DNA of 64,000 nt from Nocardioides yefusunii (lineage in GTDB: Bacteria > Actinomycetota > Actinomycetes > Propionibacteriales > Nocardioidaceae). The translations under genes were made by a program, and so were the position numbers. The notes below the pieces were generated by a model, which saw only the letters and a program-made list of their open reading frames with translations, was not told where the DNA came from and made no database searches. This document shows positions 25,307 to 35,186 of this stretch, in pieces; within the stretch, counting starts at the first letter, position 1; each line of letters begins with the position of its first letter. The stretch lies in contig NZ_CP034929.1 in assembly GCF_004014875.1 (NCBI RefSeq), positions 2,976,001 through 3,040,000 on the forward strand, written 5' to 3'.

Positions 25307-25872
25307 GGAAGTTCGAGGACGATGTCCTCGCGCAGCACCACACCGGTGCGGTCGGTCGCTTCGATCAGTTCGGCCACCGGGCCGTGGTCGACGAGCAGTG
25401 CGTCGGCCTCCAGGTCGAGCCACGGCTGCAGCACGAAGGCACGCTCGTGGGCGCGCGGGTGGGGCAGCTGGAGCGCCTCGGTGTTGGAACGACGCTCACC
25501 GAGCTGAACGATGTCGACGTCGAGGGTGCGGGGCGCGTTGCGCACCTCGCTGCGCTCACGGTCGAAGGCCTCCTCGATGCTCAGGCAACGCTCGAGCAGA
25601 CGACGGGCCGGGAGCGTCGTGTCGATCAGGACCACGGCGTTGAGGTACGACGGCGAACCCTCGGGCGCACCGACCGGCGCGGTCTCGTAGACCGGGGAGA
25701 CGTCAGTCAGCCACAGGTCCGGGGTGTCACCCAGGGCGTTGATCGCGCCCTGCAGAGCAGCGCGGCGTTCGCCGAGGTTGGAGCCCAGGGAGATGACACC
25801 CCGACGGATCGGGTGCATCTCGCCGGTCAGGGCGTCGGTGTCGATCAGGTGCGGGTTGGGCGATTCGGTCAC
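25303..25872 (-). CDS. folK: 6-hydroxymethyl-7,8-dihydropterin pyrophosphokinase
   Basis: 189 residues. Transfers pyrophosphate from ATP to the pterin before DHPS acts. Motifs GVISLGSNLGERRA, VSPVYETAPVG, SYLNAVV and the HPPK signature RNAPRTLDVDIV, then LPHPRAHERAFVLQPW. A 25-residue N-terminal extension is not part of the fold. The start overlaps the folB stop by four bases. Confidence 0.96.
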   Translation of the reverse strand: MTESPNPHLIDTDALTGEMHPIRRGVISLGSNLGERRAALQGAINALGDTPDLWLTDVSPVYETAPVGAPEGSPSYLNAVVLIDTTLPARRLLERCLSIEEAFDRERSEVRNAPRTLDVDIVQLGERRSNTEALQLPHPRAHERAFVLQPWLDLEADALLVDHGPVAELIEATDRTGVVLREDIVLELP

Positions 25873-26330
25873 TTCTTCGTCCTCTGCTTCCTGGTGATGC
25901 TCAACGTCACGTCACCGAAGGTCGCCTGGATGGGCGCGTCCGGCTTGTGCAGGGTCACACGGACCCATTCAACACGGCTGTAGGTGAGCGCCACGTCGGC
26001 GATCCGCTGCGCGACGGTCTCGATGAGGTCCACGGGGTCACGCTCGACAGCGGACTTCACCGCGTCGACGAGCTCGCCGTAGTGGACCGTTTCGGCCAGG
26101 TCGTCGCTCGCCGCGGCCGGGCGGGTGTCGATGCCGAGGGTGAGGTCGACGACGAAGATCTGGCCTTCGCGACGTTCGAAGTCGAAGACACCGTGGTGGC
26201 CGTAGCACTCGATGCCGGTCACGGTCAGTTCGTCGACGCTGTGTTCGTCAACGCTGTGTTCGTCCGGTCCGTGCTCGTCGCGCAAGGCTTCTTCACACAC
26301 TGCTGGCGCCTCTTTCTCGACGGGGGGCAA
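25869..26330 (-). CDS. folB: Dihydroneopterin aldolase
   Basis: 153 residues; the conserved protein is about 118 (ELTVTGIECYGHHGVFDFERREGQ onward), with active-site Lys in VTLHKPDAPI. The first 35 residues are acidic and contain DEHSVDEHSVDEL, encoded by two 15-bp tandem units. The real start may therefore be further in, but the ATG chosen lies 30 bases after folP. Works as an octamer to release glycolaldehyde from dihydroneopterin. Confidence 0.92.
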   Translation of the reverse strand: MPPVEKEAPAVCEEALRDEHGPDEHSVDEHSVDELTVTGIECYGHHGVFDFERREGQIFVVDLTLGIDTRPAAASDDLAETVHYGELVDAVKSAVERDPVDLIETVAQRIADVALTYSRVEWVRVTLHKPDAPIQATFGDVTLSITRKQRTKK

Positions 26331-26360
26331 GGGGGGACGGTCGATGACCGTCCGAGAAAA

Positions 26361-27224
26361 CTACGTGAGGGCTGCGACCCGGCGCCAGACCTTCAACACG
26401 TCCTGGGTGGCGGTGACGTCGTGGACCCGCACGCCCCACACGCCGCGTTGGGCGAGCAGGAGGGTGAGTGCTGCGCCGGCGTGCTCCCGTCCTGAGACGG
26501 GACGGGGGGTGCCGTCGGCGTCGGCGAGCAACGCGCCGAGGAAGCTCTTGCGCGACGCGCCCACCAGCAGCGGGAACCCCAACGACTCGATCTCGTCGAG
26601 TGCCTCGACCAGGAGCCAGTTGTCGTCGGCGGTCTTCGCGAAGCCCAGGCCGGGATCGAGGATGATCCGGTCCTCGGCGATCCCGGCGGCGCGGTACGCC
26701 TCCAGACGCGACTCCAGCTCACGACGCACTCCCGCGACGACGCCGCCGTCGTAGTGGGTGAACGCCTCGGACTGCATGTCGGTGGAGTGCGCCCGCCAAT
26801 GCATGCCCAGGTAGAGCGCACCGGTGGAGGCGGCGACGTCGAGGATCTCGGGGTCGGCAAGACCCCCGGAGACGTCGTTGACGACAGCTGCGCCCGCAGC
26901 CACGGCAGCAGCCGCGACCTCGGAACGCATCGTGTCGACCGAGATCACCGCACCGGCCGCAGCCAGGGCAGTGATGACGGGGACGACGCGGTCCAGTTCC
27001 TCCTCCAGCACCGGGCGGGTCGCGCCCGGGCGGGTGGACTCCCCACCGATGTCGAGGACGTCGGCACCGGCAGCCATCAGCTCGAGGCCGTGGGCCACCG
27101 CCGCCTCGGTGTGGGCGAAGCGGCCACCGTCGGAGAACGAGTCAGGGGTGACGTTGACGATGCCCATCACCACCGGCCCGGGAAGCCCCGGGACAGGCAA
27201 GGAAGGGAGGGTCTGCTCGGTCAC
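26361..27224 (-). CDS. folP: Dihydropteroate synthase
   Basis: 287 residues. Condenses the pterin pyrophosphate with p-aminobenzoate, the sulfonamide target. TIM barrel with signature 1 VMGIVNVTPDSFSDGGRF, signature 2 DIGGESTRPGA, VVNDVSGG, and SRKSFLGAL near the C-terminus. Four bases separate it from folE. No change is evident in the sulfonamide-contact loops that I can read. Confidence 0.96.
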   Translation of the reverse strand: MTEQTLPSLPVPGLPGPVVMGIVNVTPDSFSDGGRFAHTEAAVAHGLELMAAGADVLDIGGESTRPGATRPVLEEELDRVVPVITALAAAGAVISVDTMRSEVAAAAVAAGAAVVNDVSGGLADPEILDVAASTGALYLGMHWRAHSTDMQSEAFTHYDGGVVAGVRRELESRLEAYRAAGIAEDRIILDPGLGFAKTADDNWLLVEALDEIESLGFPLLVGASRKSFLGALLADADGTPRPVSGREHAGAALTLLLAQRGVWGVRVHDVTATQDVLKVWRRVAALT

Positions 27225-27228
27225 CGGG

Positions 27229-27846
27229 TCAGCGCGGGTGATTCATGATCAGGGCCATCGCCTCGGAGCGGGTGGCCGCGTCACGCATCTGGCCACGGAC
27301 CGCGGAGGTGATGGTGCGGGCGCCGGCCTTGCGGACGCCGCGCATCGTCATGCAGAGGTGTTCGGCCTCGATCACCACGATCACGCCACGCGCTTCGAGG
27401 ATCTCCACCATCGCCTCGGCGATCTGGGTGGTGAGTCGCTCCTGGACCTGCGGACGACGCGAGTACACGTCGACCAGGCGGGCCATCTTGGACAGGCCGG
27501 TGATCTTGCCCGTCGCCGAAGGGATGTACCCGACGTGCGCGACGCCGTGGAACGGCACCAGGTGGTGCTCGCACATCGACCACAGCTCGATGTCCTTGAC
27601 CAGCACCATCTCGTCGTGACCGAGGTCGAAGGTGGTGGTCAGGACGTCCTCGGGACGCTGACGCAGCCCCTGGGTGAGCTCGGCATACGCACGCGCGACG
27701 CGGGCCGGGGTGTCGTGCAGGCCCTCGCGGGTGACGTCCTCGCCCATCGCGGCCAGCAGCTCACGCACTGCCGCCTCGGCGCGGGCGTGGTCGAACTCGG
27801 GAATGTCCGCAGGGTCGCGGTCGGGAAGGCCGATCGGGTCGGTCAT
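27229..27846 (-). CDS. folE: GTP cyclohydrolase I
   Basis: 205 residues. First step of folate synthesis, GTP to dihydroneopterin triphosphate. It has zinc ligands in [19 protein letters not shown] (Cys and His) and the later Cys in EHLCMTMRG, with catalytic His in the first block. Length typical. The start is 5 bases after ftsH, so it is read from the ftsH promoter. Confidence 0.97.
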   Translation of the reverse strand: MTDPIGLPDRDPADIPEFDHARAEAAVRELLAAMGEDVTREGLHDTPARVARAYAELTQGLRQRPEDVLTTTFDLGHDEMVLVKDIELWSMCEHHLVPFHGVAHVGYIPSATGKITGLSKMARLVDVYSRRPQVQERLTTQIAEAMVEILEARGVIVVIEAEHLCMTMRGVRKAGARTITSAVRGQMRDAATRSEAMALIMNHPR

Positions 27847-27851
27847 GGGGT

Positions 27852-29912
27852 TCAGGACTCCTGGGTCGGGGCCGGACCGCCGTGGACGTCACCGTCCGGG
27901 CCGGGAGGGGTGATCACGTCAGCCGCCTCGTCCTGACCCTTGTCGAGGACGACAGCGTTGGGGTTGGCGGCCGCAGCGAGGGCGGCGTCGCGGTCACGGA
28001 CGTACTGCGGGACCTCGACCGGCGGCAGGGTGGAGGGCACACGGCGCTCCGAACCCGTCCAGGCCGGACGCGCAGGACGACGCCGCAGCGGCTCGAAGAT
28101 CTTCGCGACCTGCGCCTTGTCGAGAGTCTCCTTGTCGAGGAGTTCCAGGACGAGGGCGTCGAGGACGTCGCGGTTCTCGACGAGGATCTCGAACGCCTCG
28201 TGGTGGGCGTCGGTGAGCAGGGTCCGGACCTCGAGGTCGACCTGTGCGGCGACGGCTTCGGAGTAGTCGCGGGAGTGACCCATGTCGCGGCCCAGGAACG
28301 GCTCGGAGTTGTTGGAACCGAGCTTCACCGCGCCCAGGGAGGAGGTCATGCCGTACTCGGTGACCATCGCTCGGGCAGTGCCGGTGGCCTTCTCGATGTC
28401 GTTGCCGGCGCCCGTGGTGGGGTCGTGGAAGACGAGCTCCTCGGCGGCGCGGCCACCGAGCATGTAGGCGAGCTTGTCGAGCAGCTCGGAGCGGGTCTGG
28501 GAGTACTTGTCCTCGTCGGGCAGCACCATCGTGTAGCCCAGCGCGCGACCGCGCGGGAGGATCGTGACCTTGTGGACCGGGTCGGTGCCGGGAAGGGCCG
28601 CTGCGACCAGGGCGTGGCCGCCCTCGTGGTACGCGGTCACGAGCTTCTCGTGGTCGCTCATGATCCGGGTGCGACGCTGCGGACCGGCGATGACGCGGTC
28701 GATCGCCTCGTCGAGGAAGTCCTTGGTGATCAGGTCGGCGCCGCTGCGGGCGGTGAGCAGCGCGGCCTCGTTGAGGACGTTCGCGAGGTCGGCACCGGTG
28801 AAGCCGGGGGTGCGACGCGCGACGGTCTGCAGGTCGACGTCGGGGCCGATCGGCTTGCCCTTGGCGTGGACCTGGAGGATCTTGTGACGGCCGTCGAGGT
28901 TGGGGGCGTCGACCTGGATCTGGCGGTCGAAGCGGCCCGGACGCAGCAGTGCGGGGTCGAGGACGTCGGGACGGTTGGTCGCGGCGATCAGGATGACGCC
29001 ACCGCGGACGTCGAAGCCGTCCATCTCGACGAGCAGCTGGTTGAGGGTCTGCTCGCGCTCGTCGTGACCGCCACCCATGCCGGCGCCACGGTGACGACCC
29101 ACGGCGTCGATCTCGTCGATGAAGACGATCGCGGGGGCGTTCTCCTTGGCCTGCTCGAACAGGTCGCGGACACGGGAGGCACCGACACCGACGAACATCT
29201 CGACGAAGTCGGAGCCGGACATCGTGTAGAACGGCACGCCGGCCTCACCGGCGACGGCGCGTGCGAGCAGCGTCTTTCCGGTGCCGGGGGGGCCGTAGAG
29301 CAGGACGCCCTTGGGGATCTTGGCGCCGACGGCCTGGAACTTCGCGGGCTCGGCGAGGAACTCCTTGATCTCCGCGAGCTCCTCGAGCGCCTCCTCGGCG
29401 CCGGCCACGTCGGCGAACGTGGTCTGGGGCATGTCCTTGGTGATGAGCTTGGCCTTGGACTTGCCGAACTGCATGACGCCGCGGCCGCCACCGCCCTGGG
29501 CCTGGTTCATCAGGAAGATGAACAGGAGCACGATCAGCGCGAACGGGAGAAGAGTCATCAGCAGCGATCCGAGCAGGCTGGCCTGCGGGACCTCGGTGTT
29601 GTACTTCTCGACCTTGCCGGCCTCGAACTGCTCCTGGACGGCGCGCTCGATGTCGTCCTGGGTGGAGGTCAGCCAGTAGGAGCGGACCTTCTCGGAGCCC
29701 TTGCGGGCGTCCTTGTGGAGGGTCGCCTCAATCTCCTGGTCGCCGTCGACGAAGGTGATCTCCTTGACCTTGCCCTCGGCGATGAACGAGTTCATCTCAG
29801 AGGTGGTCACCTCGTCGTACCCGTCGTCGGGCGCGAACAACTGGATGGCCAGCAGGACGCCGAGCGCCGCGATGACCATCCACAACCAGGGGCCCTTGAA
29901 AATGCGCTTCAC
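27852..29912 (-). CDS. ftsH: ATP-dependent zinc metalloprotease FtsH
   Basis: 686 residues. Membrane-bound AAA+ protease for membrane-protein and regulator turnover. Two transmembrane helices (about 9-26 and 108-130) flank an extracytoplasmic domain. Walker A GPPGTGKT is near 207, and the second region of homology is [21 protein letters not shown] (in two blocks). The zinc site HEGGH is near 428. The C-terminus is Pro/Asp-rich. It heads the ftsH-folE-folP-folB-folK-DUF3180 operon, as in mycobacteria. Confidence 0.98.
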   Translation of the reverse strand: MKRIFKGPWLWMVIAALGVLLAIQLFAPDDGYDEVTTSEMNSFIAEGKVKEITFVDGDQEIEATLHKDARKGSEKVRSYWLTSTQDDIERAVQEQFEAGKVEKYNTEVPQASLLGSLLMTLLPFALIVLLFIFLMNQAQGGGGRGVMQFGKSKAKLITKDMPQTTFADVAGAEEALEELAEIKEFLAEPAKFQAVGAKIPKGVLLYGPPGTGKTLLARAVAGEAGVPFYTMSGSDFVEMFVGVGASRVRDLFEQAKENAPAIVFIDEIDAVGRHRGAGMGGGHDEREQTLNQLLVEMDGFDVRGGVILIAATNRPDVLDPALLRPGRFDRQIQVDAPNLDGRHKILQVHAKGKPIGPDVDLQTVARRTPGFTGADLANVLNEAALLTARSGADLITKDFLDEAIDRVIAGPQRRTRIMSDHEKLVTAYHEGGHALVAAALPGTDPVHKVTILPRGRALGYTMVLPDEDKYSQTRSELLDKLAYMLGGRAAEELVFHDPTTGAGNDIEKATGTARAMVTEYGMTSSLGAVKLGSNNSEPFLGRDMGHSRDYSEAVAAQVDLEVRTLLTDAHHEAFEILVENRDVLDALVLELLDKETLDKAQVAKIFEPLRRRPARPAWTGSERRVPSTLPPVEVPQYVRDRDAALAAAANPNAVVLDKGQDEAADVITPPGPDGDVHGGPAPTQES

Positions 29913-30128
29913 AGGCTTCTTTCCACTCCGGGTTCAACCACTCGTCCGACTCCGGCGACGCTACACCGGGGCACCGACAGTGACCCCCGCGCAGCACGAC
30001 AGGGTCGGCGCACCCTCCCAGTCTCGCAGGCGAGCCGAAATCTTGCTGCCCCGACACCACGGCGAAGCACGGTTCGCCACACTCGGATCAACCTCCGCGG
30101 CAGTGCCCTGGCCGTCCCGGAAGACGAC

Positions 30129-30160
30129 AGCACCCCGCCCGGCGAACCGGACGGGGTGCT
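30129..30160 (-). terminator. Terminator hairpin after hpt
   Basis: A 14-bp stem with one mismatch (AGCACCCCGCCCGG against CCGGACGGGGTGCT) and a CGAA loop, 48 bases after the hpt stop and upstream of ftsH. It would separate hpt transcripts from the ftsH-fol operon. The rest of 29913-30207 should hold the ftsH promoter; I see nothing else in it. Confidence 0.75.
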
Positions 30161-30207
30161 GACAGGAGGGGGGAACGGCTCGTGCGGAGCCGGTGATCCG
30201 CGAGGGA

Positions 30208-30759
30208 TCAGGAGTAGACGTGGGGCGCGAGGGTGCCGATGTCGCGCATGTTGCGGTACTTCTCGTTGTAGTCGAGGCCGTAGCCGACGACGAACTCGTT
30301 GGGGATGTCCCAGCCGACGTACTTCGGCTCGACCGGCATCGCCAGCGCCTCGGGCTTGCGCAGCAGGGTGGCGATCTCCACCGAGCGCGGGCCGCGGTTG
30401 CGCAGCGAGTTGACCAGCCAGGACAGGGTGAGACCGGTGTCGATGATCTCGTCGACGATCAGGACGTCGCGTCCCGAGATGTCGCTGTCGAGGTCCTTGA
30501 GGATGCGCACGACGCCGGAGGACTTGGTGCCCGATCCGTACGAGGAGATGGCCATCCAGTCCATCTCGATGTGACGCGGCATCGCGCGGGACAGGTCAGC
30601 CATGACCATGACGGCGCCGCGAAGGACACCGACGACCACCAGGTCGCGTCCCTCGTAGTCGGCGGTGATCTGCTCGGCCATCTCGGCCAGGCGAGCCTGG
30701 ATCTGCTCCTCGGTGAAGAGGATGTTCACCAGGTCGTTCTCTACGTGGGAGGACTCCAT
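30208..30759 (-). CDS. hpt: Hypoxanthine phosphoribosyltransferase
   Basis: 183 residues. Salvages hypoxanthine and guanine with PRPP. The PRTase motif VLIVDEIIDTGLTL (PRPP loop) is near residues 96-109, with LRGAVMVMADL and YVGWDIPNEFVVGYGLDY at purine-site positions. The start ATG follows a TATCGT hexamer by seven bases without a Shine-Dalgarno. It follows tilS by 68 bases, the usual tilS-hpt order. Confidence 0.95.
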   Translation of the reverse strand: MESSHVENDLVNILFTEEQIQARLAEMAEQITADYEGRDLVVVGVLRGAVMVMADLSRAMPRHIEMDWMAISSYGSGTKSSGVVRILKDLDSDISGRDVLIVDEIIDTGLTLSWLVNSLRNRGPRSVEIATLLRKPEALAMPVEPKYVGWDIPNEFVVGYGLDYNEKYRNMRDIGTLAPHVYS

Positions 30760-30766
30760 GACTCCG

Positions 30767-30772
30767 ACGATA
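30767..30772 (-). promoter_or_regulatory. Leaderless -10 for hpt
   Basis: TATCGT seven bases before the hpt ATG, in the tilS-hpt gap. Confidence 0.45.
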
Positions 30773-30827
30773 CCGCCACCCCCGCGGCGCTGCCGAGCGG
30801 GCGGGCCCTGTCCCGCTCCGGTGTGGC

Positions 30828-31841
30828 TCAGGAGTCGAGCGACGGTGCCCGCTCGAAGATCACGACCCCGTCACGACGCAGGCCGCGCAGGTGCCCGGGC
30901 AGGTCGATCCACCGCTGGCCACGCCATGCGGTGACCAGTTCCTCCAGTGCCAGGACGTGACCGTGGAACAGTTCGGCATCAATCGCACCGGACGCCACCG
31001 CGGCGCTGCGCAACACCCGTCGGCGCAGGGCCGCAGGCAATTGCGACAGCCCGTCGACGGCGAGGGCGTCGGGCTGTCGCAGCCAGTTGTCGGCCATCGC
31101 GTCGAGGGCCTCCATGTCGACCCGCAACGACTCCGCGGTGCGGGCCAGCGTCTCCGCGACGCCGGGACCGAGCTCGCGCTCCAGCACCGGCAGGACGTCC
31201 ATCCGCACCCGCGAGCGCAGGTAGCGCGGGTCGGTGTTGTGGGGGTCGGACCAGAAGTCGAGCTCCTCGTGGCGGCAGGCCGCCTCGGTCTGGCTGCGGC
31301 GGATGCCGAGCAGCGGACGCCGGTAGCGGTCGAAGCCGGGGCGCATGCCGGCGATCGACCTGCCGCCCGAGCCGCGCGTCAGCCCCAGCAGGACGGTCTC
31401 GGCCTGGTCGTCGAGGGTGTGACCCAGGAAGACGGCGTCGGCGGAGAACTTCTCCGCAACCTGGTCGAGGACGGCGTACCTGGCCTGACGGGCCGCGGCT
31501 TCGGGACCCTGACCTGCACCTTCGACCTGGACCCGGATCCCGACGGTCTCGTCGACCCCGATCGCCCGCATCTGGGCGAGCACCTTCTGGGCCTGCTCCG
31601 CGGAGCCGTCCTGGAGGCCGTGGTCGACGGTCGCGCCGACCACCTTCCACGCGCTGCGGCGGGTCTCGAAGACGGTCGCGGCGAGCAGTGCGAGCGAGTC
31701 CGCTCCCCCGCTGACGGCAACCACGACGACAGGGTCGCCGGCGGCACCGTCGAGGGCGGACGGGCCGCGGGCGGCCTCGAGGTCGGTGAGTTCACGACGA
31801 ACGGCCAACCGCACCGCGGCGACGTCGGACTGCAGCGTCAC
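30828..31841 (-). CDS. tilS: tRNA(Ile)-lysidine synthase
   Basis: 337 residues. Adds lysine to C34 of tRNA-Ile(CAU), so AUA is read correctly; essential. The N-type ATP pyrophosphatase loop SGGADS is at 44-49, with GHTLDDQAETVLLGLTRGSG and RPLLGIRRSQTE following. The C-terminal region is the short actinobacterial form. I start it at the GTG overlapping the metalloprotease stop (GTGA); sequence upstream in this frame is arginine/glycine-rich read-through of the neighbour. Confidence 0.94.
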   Translation of the reverse strand: MTLQSDVAAVRLAVRRELTDLEAARGPSALDGAAGDPVVVVAVSGGADSLALLAATVFETRRSAWKVVGATVDHGLQDGSAEQAQKVLAQMRAIGVDETVGIRVQVEGAGQGPEAAARQARYAVLDQVAEKFSADAVFLGHTLDDQAETVLLGLTRGSGGRSIAGMRPGFDRYRRPLLGIRRSQTEAACRHEELDFWSDPHNTDPRYLRSRVRMDVLPVLERELGPGVAETLARTAESLRVDMEALDAMADNWLRQPDALAVDGLSQLPAALRRRVLRSAAVASGAIDAELFHGHVLALEELVTAWRGQRWIDLPGHLRGLRRDGVVIFERAPSLDS

Positions 31842-32929
31842 TCGGACTGCTCCTGTTCTGCGTTCTGGGGGTGGATCCGGGCGATCCAGGCGTCCGGGTC
31901 GAGGATCTCGGCCTTGCTCGGCAACGTCTCGGGGCTGCTGAAGACGGCGTTGAAACCGTCCTTGCCGACCTGCCCGACGACGGTCTCCACGAAGCGGTAC
32001 CCGTCGCGGTACTGGGCGGCCTTGGCCTCGAGTCCCAGGAGGCGTCGCACCAGTTTGTCGATGCTGCCCAGGCCCTTGCGTCGTTCGTTGAACTTGGCGC
32101 GCACCACGGCGACCGCGTCGGGGCCGATCGCCTCGTTGCCCACGGCGTCCATCACGAAGTCGGCGTGGCCCTCCAGCAACGACATCACGCCGGTGACCTC
32201 GTCGATCAGCGCACGTTGCGCGGGCGAGGAGAGCGCCTCGGCGAGACCGCCACTGGGACGCTCGGCGTTGCCGCGCACGGTGGCGAGGACGTCCTTGATC
32301 TTCTCGGGCGTGAAGGACGAGGTGTCGACGGTCTCGGTGAGGCGCTGCACGAGGCCACGGACGTGGTCGGCCAGCCACGGCACCGAGGTGAACTGCACCC
32401 GGTGGGCCTCTTCGTGGAGGCAGACCCAGAGGCGGAAGACAGCCGGGTCGACGTCGAGGTCGCGTTCCACCTGGACGACGTTGGGAGCGACCAGCATCAG
32501 CCTGCCGTGCTCACCGTGGAAGGGGTCGAACTGGCCCAGGATCCGCGAGGACAGGAAACCGAGCAGGGCGCCGACCTCGCCGCCGGTGGCCTTGGAACCG
32601 ATGGCGTGGGTGATGCCGCGGCGCGCGGACTTCGAGGTGATCCGGTCGACCATCGGCTCGGTCATCATCGCGAACGTGCTCGCGTTGGCTCGGATCCATC
32701 CCTCACGGTCGACGACGAGGAGCGGGGCGAGACCGACCTCCCCACCGAGTTCGCACCAGTCGTTGACGAGCTCGGCCGAACGCGCCGCTCCGGCACGGAG
32801 CTCGGCGACCGCCTGGGCAGCGTCCTCGGGGGTGATCTCCGGTGGCCGCTTCGCGGTGCGCGCACCGAAGCTGACGGCGAAGTCCCAGTCGATCATCGAC
32901 GGCTGGTCGGTGGCGCTGCGCTCACTCAT
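31838..32929 (-). CDS. Zinc-dependent metalloprotease-like protein (zincin)
   Basis: 363 residues. It has the HExxH zincin motif HEEAH at 172-176, in a segment WVCLHEEAHRVQFTSVPWL. It matches the actinobacterial family called zinc-dependent or F420-biosynthesis-associated metalloprotease (zincin_2), always next to tilS and dacB. No signal peptide, so it is cytoplasmic. Substrate unknown. A leaderless TACTGT lies six bases before the ATG. It is translationally coupled to tilS. Confidence 0.88.
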   Translation of the reverse strand: MSERSATDQPSMIDWDFAVSFGARTAKRPPEITPEDAAQAVAELRAGAARSAELVNDWCELGGEVGLAPLLVVDREGWIRANASTFAMMTEPMVDRITSKSARRGITHAIGSKATGGEVGALLGFLSSRILGQFDPFHGEHGRLMLVAPNVVQVERDLDVDPAVFRLWVCLHEEAHRVQFTSVPWLADHVRGLVQRLTETVDTSSFTPEKIKDVLATVRGNAERPSGGLAEALSSPAQRALIDEVTGVMSLLEGHADFVMDAVGNEAIGPDAVAVVRAKFNERRKGLGSIDKLVRRLLGLEAKAAQYRDGYRFVETVVGQVGKDGFNAVFSSPETLPSKAEILDPDAWIARIHPQNAEQEQSE

Positions 32930-32935
32930 GCCCCG

Positions 32936-32941
32936 ACAGTA
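32936..32941 (-). promoter_or_regulatory. Leaderless -10 for the zincin-tilS pair
   Basis: TACTGT six bases before the zincin ATG. Confidence 0.45.
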
Positions 32942-32968
32942 TCTGGCACCGGGTCAGCGCGGGGCTGC

Positions 32969-34423
32969 TCAGGAAGGTGAGCAGACGCAGCCGGCGAGCG
33001 CGGCGGCGAACTGGTCGAGGGTGGCGCGGGCCTGCAGCGTCTTCTCGACCGGGACCTTGTCGGCACCGACGACGAACAGCATCGGGACGCCGGCTGCATC
33101 GGTGGTGATGCCGGCCAGGACGTGGACGCCGGTCAGCGTGCCGGTCTTGGCGCGGACCTTGCCCAGACCGTCGTCGGCGGCGACGTCGAAGCGGCTGTTC
33201 AGCGATCCGGTGAACCCGGCCACCGGCAGGCCGTCGATGGCCGGACGCAGGCGGGGGTCGTCGTCGGAGGCAGCCAGGGCCAGCGCCGCGACGAGCGTGG
33301 TGGCGCTGAGGTGGTTCTTGCGGGAGAGGCCGGAGCCGTCGAGGAGGACGTCACCGGAGACGTCGACGCCCAGCTCGGTCAGGGTGGACAGCACCGACTC
33401 CGAGCCGGCGACGAACGAGCCGTCGTCCTCGACCGCGATCCCGACGTGGCGCGAGAGCACCTCGGCGCCCTCGTTGTCGGAGACCTCCAGGACCCGCTCG
33501 ACGATCTGGGAGACGGGTGCGGAGTCGACGCTGGCCAGCACCTCGGCGTCGGCGGCGACCTCACCGGACTGCGGACCGGAGACGGAGACGCCCCGCTTCT
33601 CCAGTGCGTCGGCGAAGACCTGGGCTGCCGCGGCGGCGGAATCGGGGACGCGTCGTCCGGAGTCGGGATCGACGCCGCGATCGACCCAGAGCGCACTGAT
33701 CGGGGAGACGACCTCCTCACCGACGTAACCGGCCTCCCACTCGGGGTTGTCGGCCGGACCGGTGAAGAGGGAGGCGTCGTAGGAGAGCTTGACCGACGTA
33801 GTGCCACGTTCAGTGAGCGCGGTGGCGGTCTCGAACGCGAGCGTCGTCAGGTCGGCCTGCTCGGGGAACGAACCGTTCGGGGCGGGCTCGGCGCGGAGGT
33901 AGGGGTCTCCGCCGCCGACCAGGACGATCTCGTCGACGTCGGCACCGACCTCGACGCTCGTGGTGAAGCGGTGGTCGGGCCCCAGGGTCTCCAGGGCAGC
34001 GACACCGGTGAGGATCTTTGCGGTGGACGCGGGCGTGAGCCGGTCGTCCCCGGAGGAGAAGACGGGGGTGCCGTCCAGCGTCGCAACGAGGGAAACCACG
34101 TGCTTGCCCAGGGAGTCGTCGCGCAGCGCCGAACGGGTGGCCTTGCGGATCGCTGCCGCGTCGAGCGCGGCCTCGGGTGCTTCGTCGGCGACAGCAGGTG
34201 CCGTGGGCACCGCGCCGAGGCCGAGGATCTCAGGTGCGGCGACGGGGCCGTCGCTCACGGCGTCGCTCGTCCACCCCAGATAGCGGGGCCCCCAGGCGAA
34301 GTGGTCCGCGGCGACAGCGACACCGAGGACACCGACCACCAGCACCGTGGGCGCCCAGATCGCGACCCGTCTCGGGGCGCGACGACTCCCGCGCGTACCG
34401 TTCCGTTGGTCACGTCGGCTCAC
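32969..34423 (-). CDS. dacB: D-alanyl-D-alanine carboxypeptidase (PBP4/S13 type)
   Basis: 484 residues. A penicillin-binding protein trimming peptidoglycan stem peptides outside the membrane. After a basic N-terminus, a single hydrophobic helix (about 22-42) acts as signal or anchor. Active-site motifs are SxxK in TPASTAKILTG, SDN in EVSDNEGAEVLSR, and KTG in RAKTGTLTG. I use the GTG with AAGGGGA about 6 bases ahead; the frame extends some 57 codons further, including an ATG at 34456. It is divergent from ppa. Confidence 0.9.
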   Translation of the reverse strand: MSRRDQRNGTRGSRRAPRRVAIWAPTVLVVGVLGVAVAADHFAWGPRYLGWTSDAVSDGPVAAPEILGLGAVPTAPAVADEAPEAALDAAAIRKATRSALRDDSLGKHVVSLVATLDGTPVFSSGDDRLTPASTAKILTGVAALETLGPDHRFTTSVEVGADVDEIVLVGGGDPYLRAEPAPNGSFPEQADLTTLAFETATALTERGTTSVKLSYDASLFTGPADNPEWEAGYVGEEVVSPISALWVDRGVDPDSGRRVPDSAAAAAQVFADALEKRGVSVSGPQSGEVAADAEVLASVDSAPVSQIVERVLEVSDNEGAEVLSRHVGIAVEDDGSFVAGSESVLSTLTELGVDVSGDVLLDGSGLSRKNHLSATTLVAALALAASDDDPRLRPAIDGLPVAGFTGSLNSRFDVAADDGLGKVRAKTGTLTGVHVLAGITTDAAGVPMLFVVGADKVPVEKTLQARATLDQFAAALAGCVCSPS

Positions 34424-34617
34424 GAATGTCCCCTTCGAGTGTGTTCTGGGGGCCATTGTGCGCGAGACTGGACGATGGCTGTGCCTCGACACCCCATGCG
34501 GAGATCCTCCGGAGCAGGTGCGGGTTCCACGGCAGGTGACGCACGAGGCTCCGCACCGGAGCGTTCGCGACGCCGCCCCCATTCTTTGCAACACACGATG
34601 ACTGAGGTGAAAGAAGC

Positions 34618-35103
34618 ATGTCGTTCGACGTCACGGTCGAGATCGCCAAGGGCGACCGCAACAAGTACGAGGTCGACCACGAGACCGGGCGTGTCCGCCT
34701 GGACCGTTACCTCTTCACTTCCTTCGGTTACCCGACCGACTACGGCTACATCGAGGACACCCTCGGCAACGACGGCGACCCGCTGGACGCCATGCTGCTC
34801 CTGCCGCAGTCGGTCTTCCCGGGTGTCCTGGTCGAGGCTCGCGCCATCGGCATGTTCAAGATGGTCGACGAGGCCGGCGGCGACGACAAGGTTCTCTGCG
34901 TCCCCACCGACGTGCGTTTCGACCACATCCAGGACCTGAGCGACGTCTCCCAGTTCGAGCTGGACGCGATCAAGCACTTCTTCGAGCGTTACAAGGACCT
35001 CGAGCCGAACAAGCACGTCATCGGCGCCGACTGGGTCGGCAAGGCCGAGGCCGAGGCCGAGATCGAGGCCTCCCGCAAGCGCTTCGCCGAGGCCGGTCAC
35101 TGA
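34618..35103 (+). CDS. ppa: Inorganic pyrophosphatase
   Basis: 161 residues. Family I soluble pyrophosphatase driving biosynthetic reactions. Metal-binding signature [11 protein letters not shown] (the D-x-D-P-x-D pattern), with the [14 protein letters not shown] and [14 protein letters not shown] blocks. Small actinobacterial form. A purine-rich GAGGTGAAAGAAG leader precedes the ATG. The 194-base divergent gap to dacB holds both promoters. A strong terminator hairpin follows. Confidence 0.97.
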   Translation: MSFDVTVEIAKGDRNKYEVDHETGRVRLDRYLFTSFGYPTDYGYIEDTLGNDGDPLDAMLLLPQSVFPGVLVEARAIGMFKMVDEAGGDDKVLCVPTDVRFDHIQDLSDVSQFELDAIKHFFERYKDLEPNKHVIGADWVGKAEAEAEIEASRKRFAEAGH

Positions 35104-35119
35104 GACCCACAGCCTGACG

Positions 35120-35157
35120 ACGAGGGCTCCGCACACTTCGGTGTGCGGGGCCCTCGT
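35120..35157 (+). terminator. Terminator hairpin after ppa
   Basis: A 16-bp stem with one G-T pair (ACGAGGGCTCCGCACA against TGTGCGGGGCCCTCGT) and a short CTTCGG loop, 16 bases after the stop. Confidence 0.85.
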
Positions 35158-35186
35158 GGCTTGTGCCCGCGGATTTCCCGCGGAAC

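Noticed and set aside
27882-30413. Long plus-strand frame across ftsH
   Set aside because: Antisense of ftsH; composition only.
30891-33728. Long plus-strand frame across tilS, the zincin and dacB
   Set aside because: Crosses the ends of three well-supported genes and has no domain.
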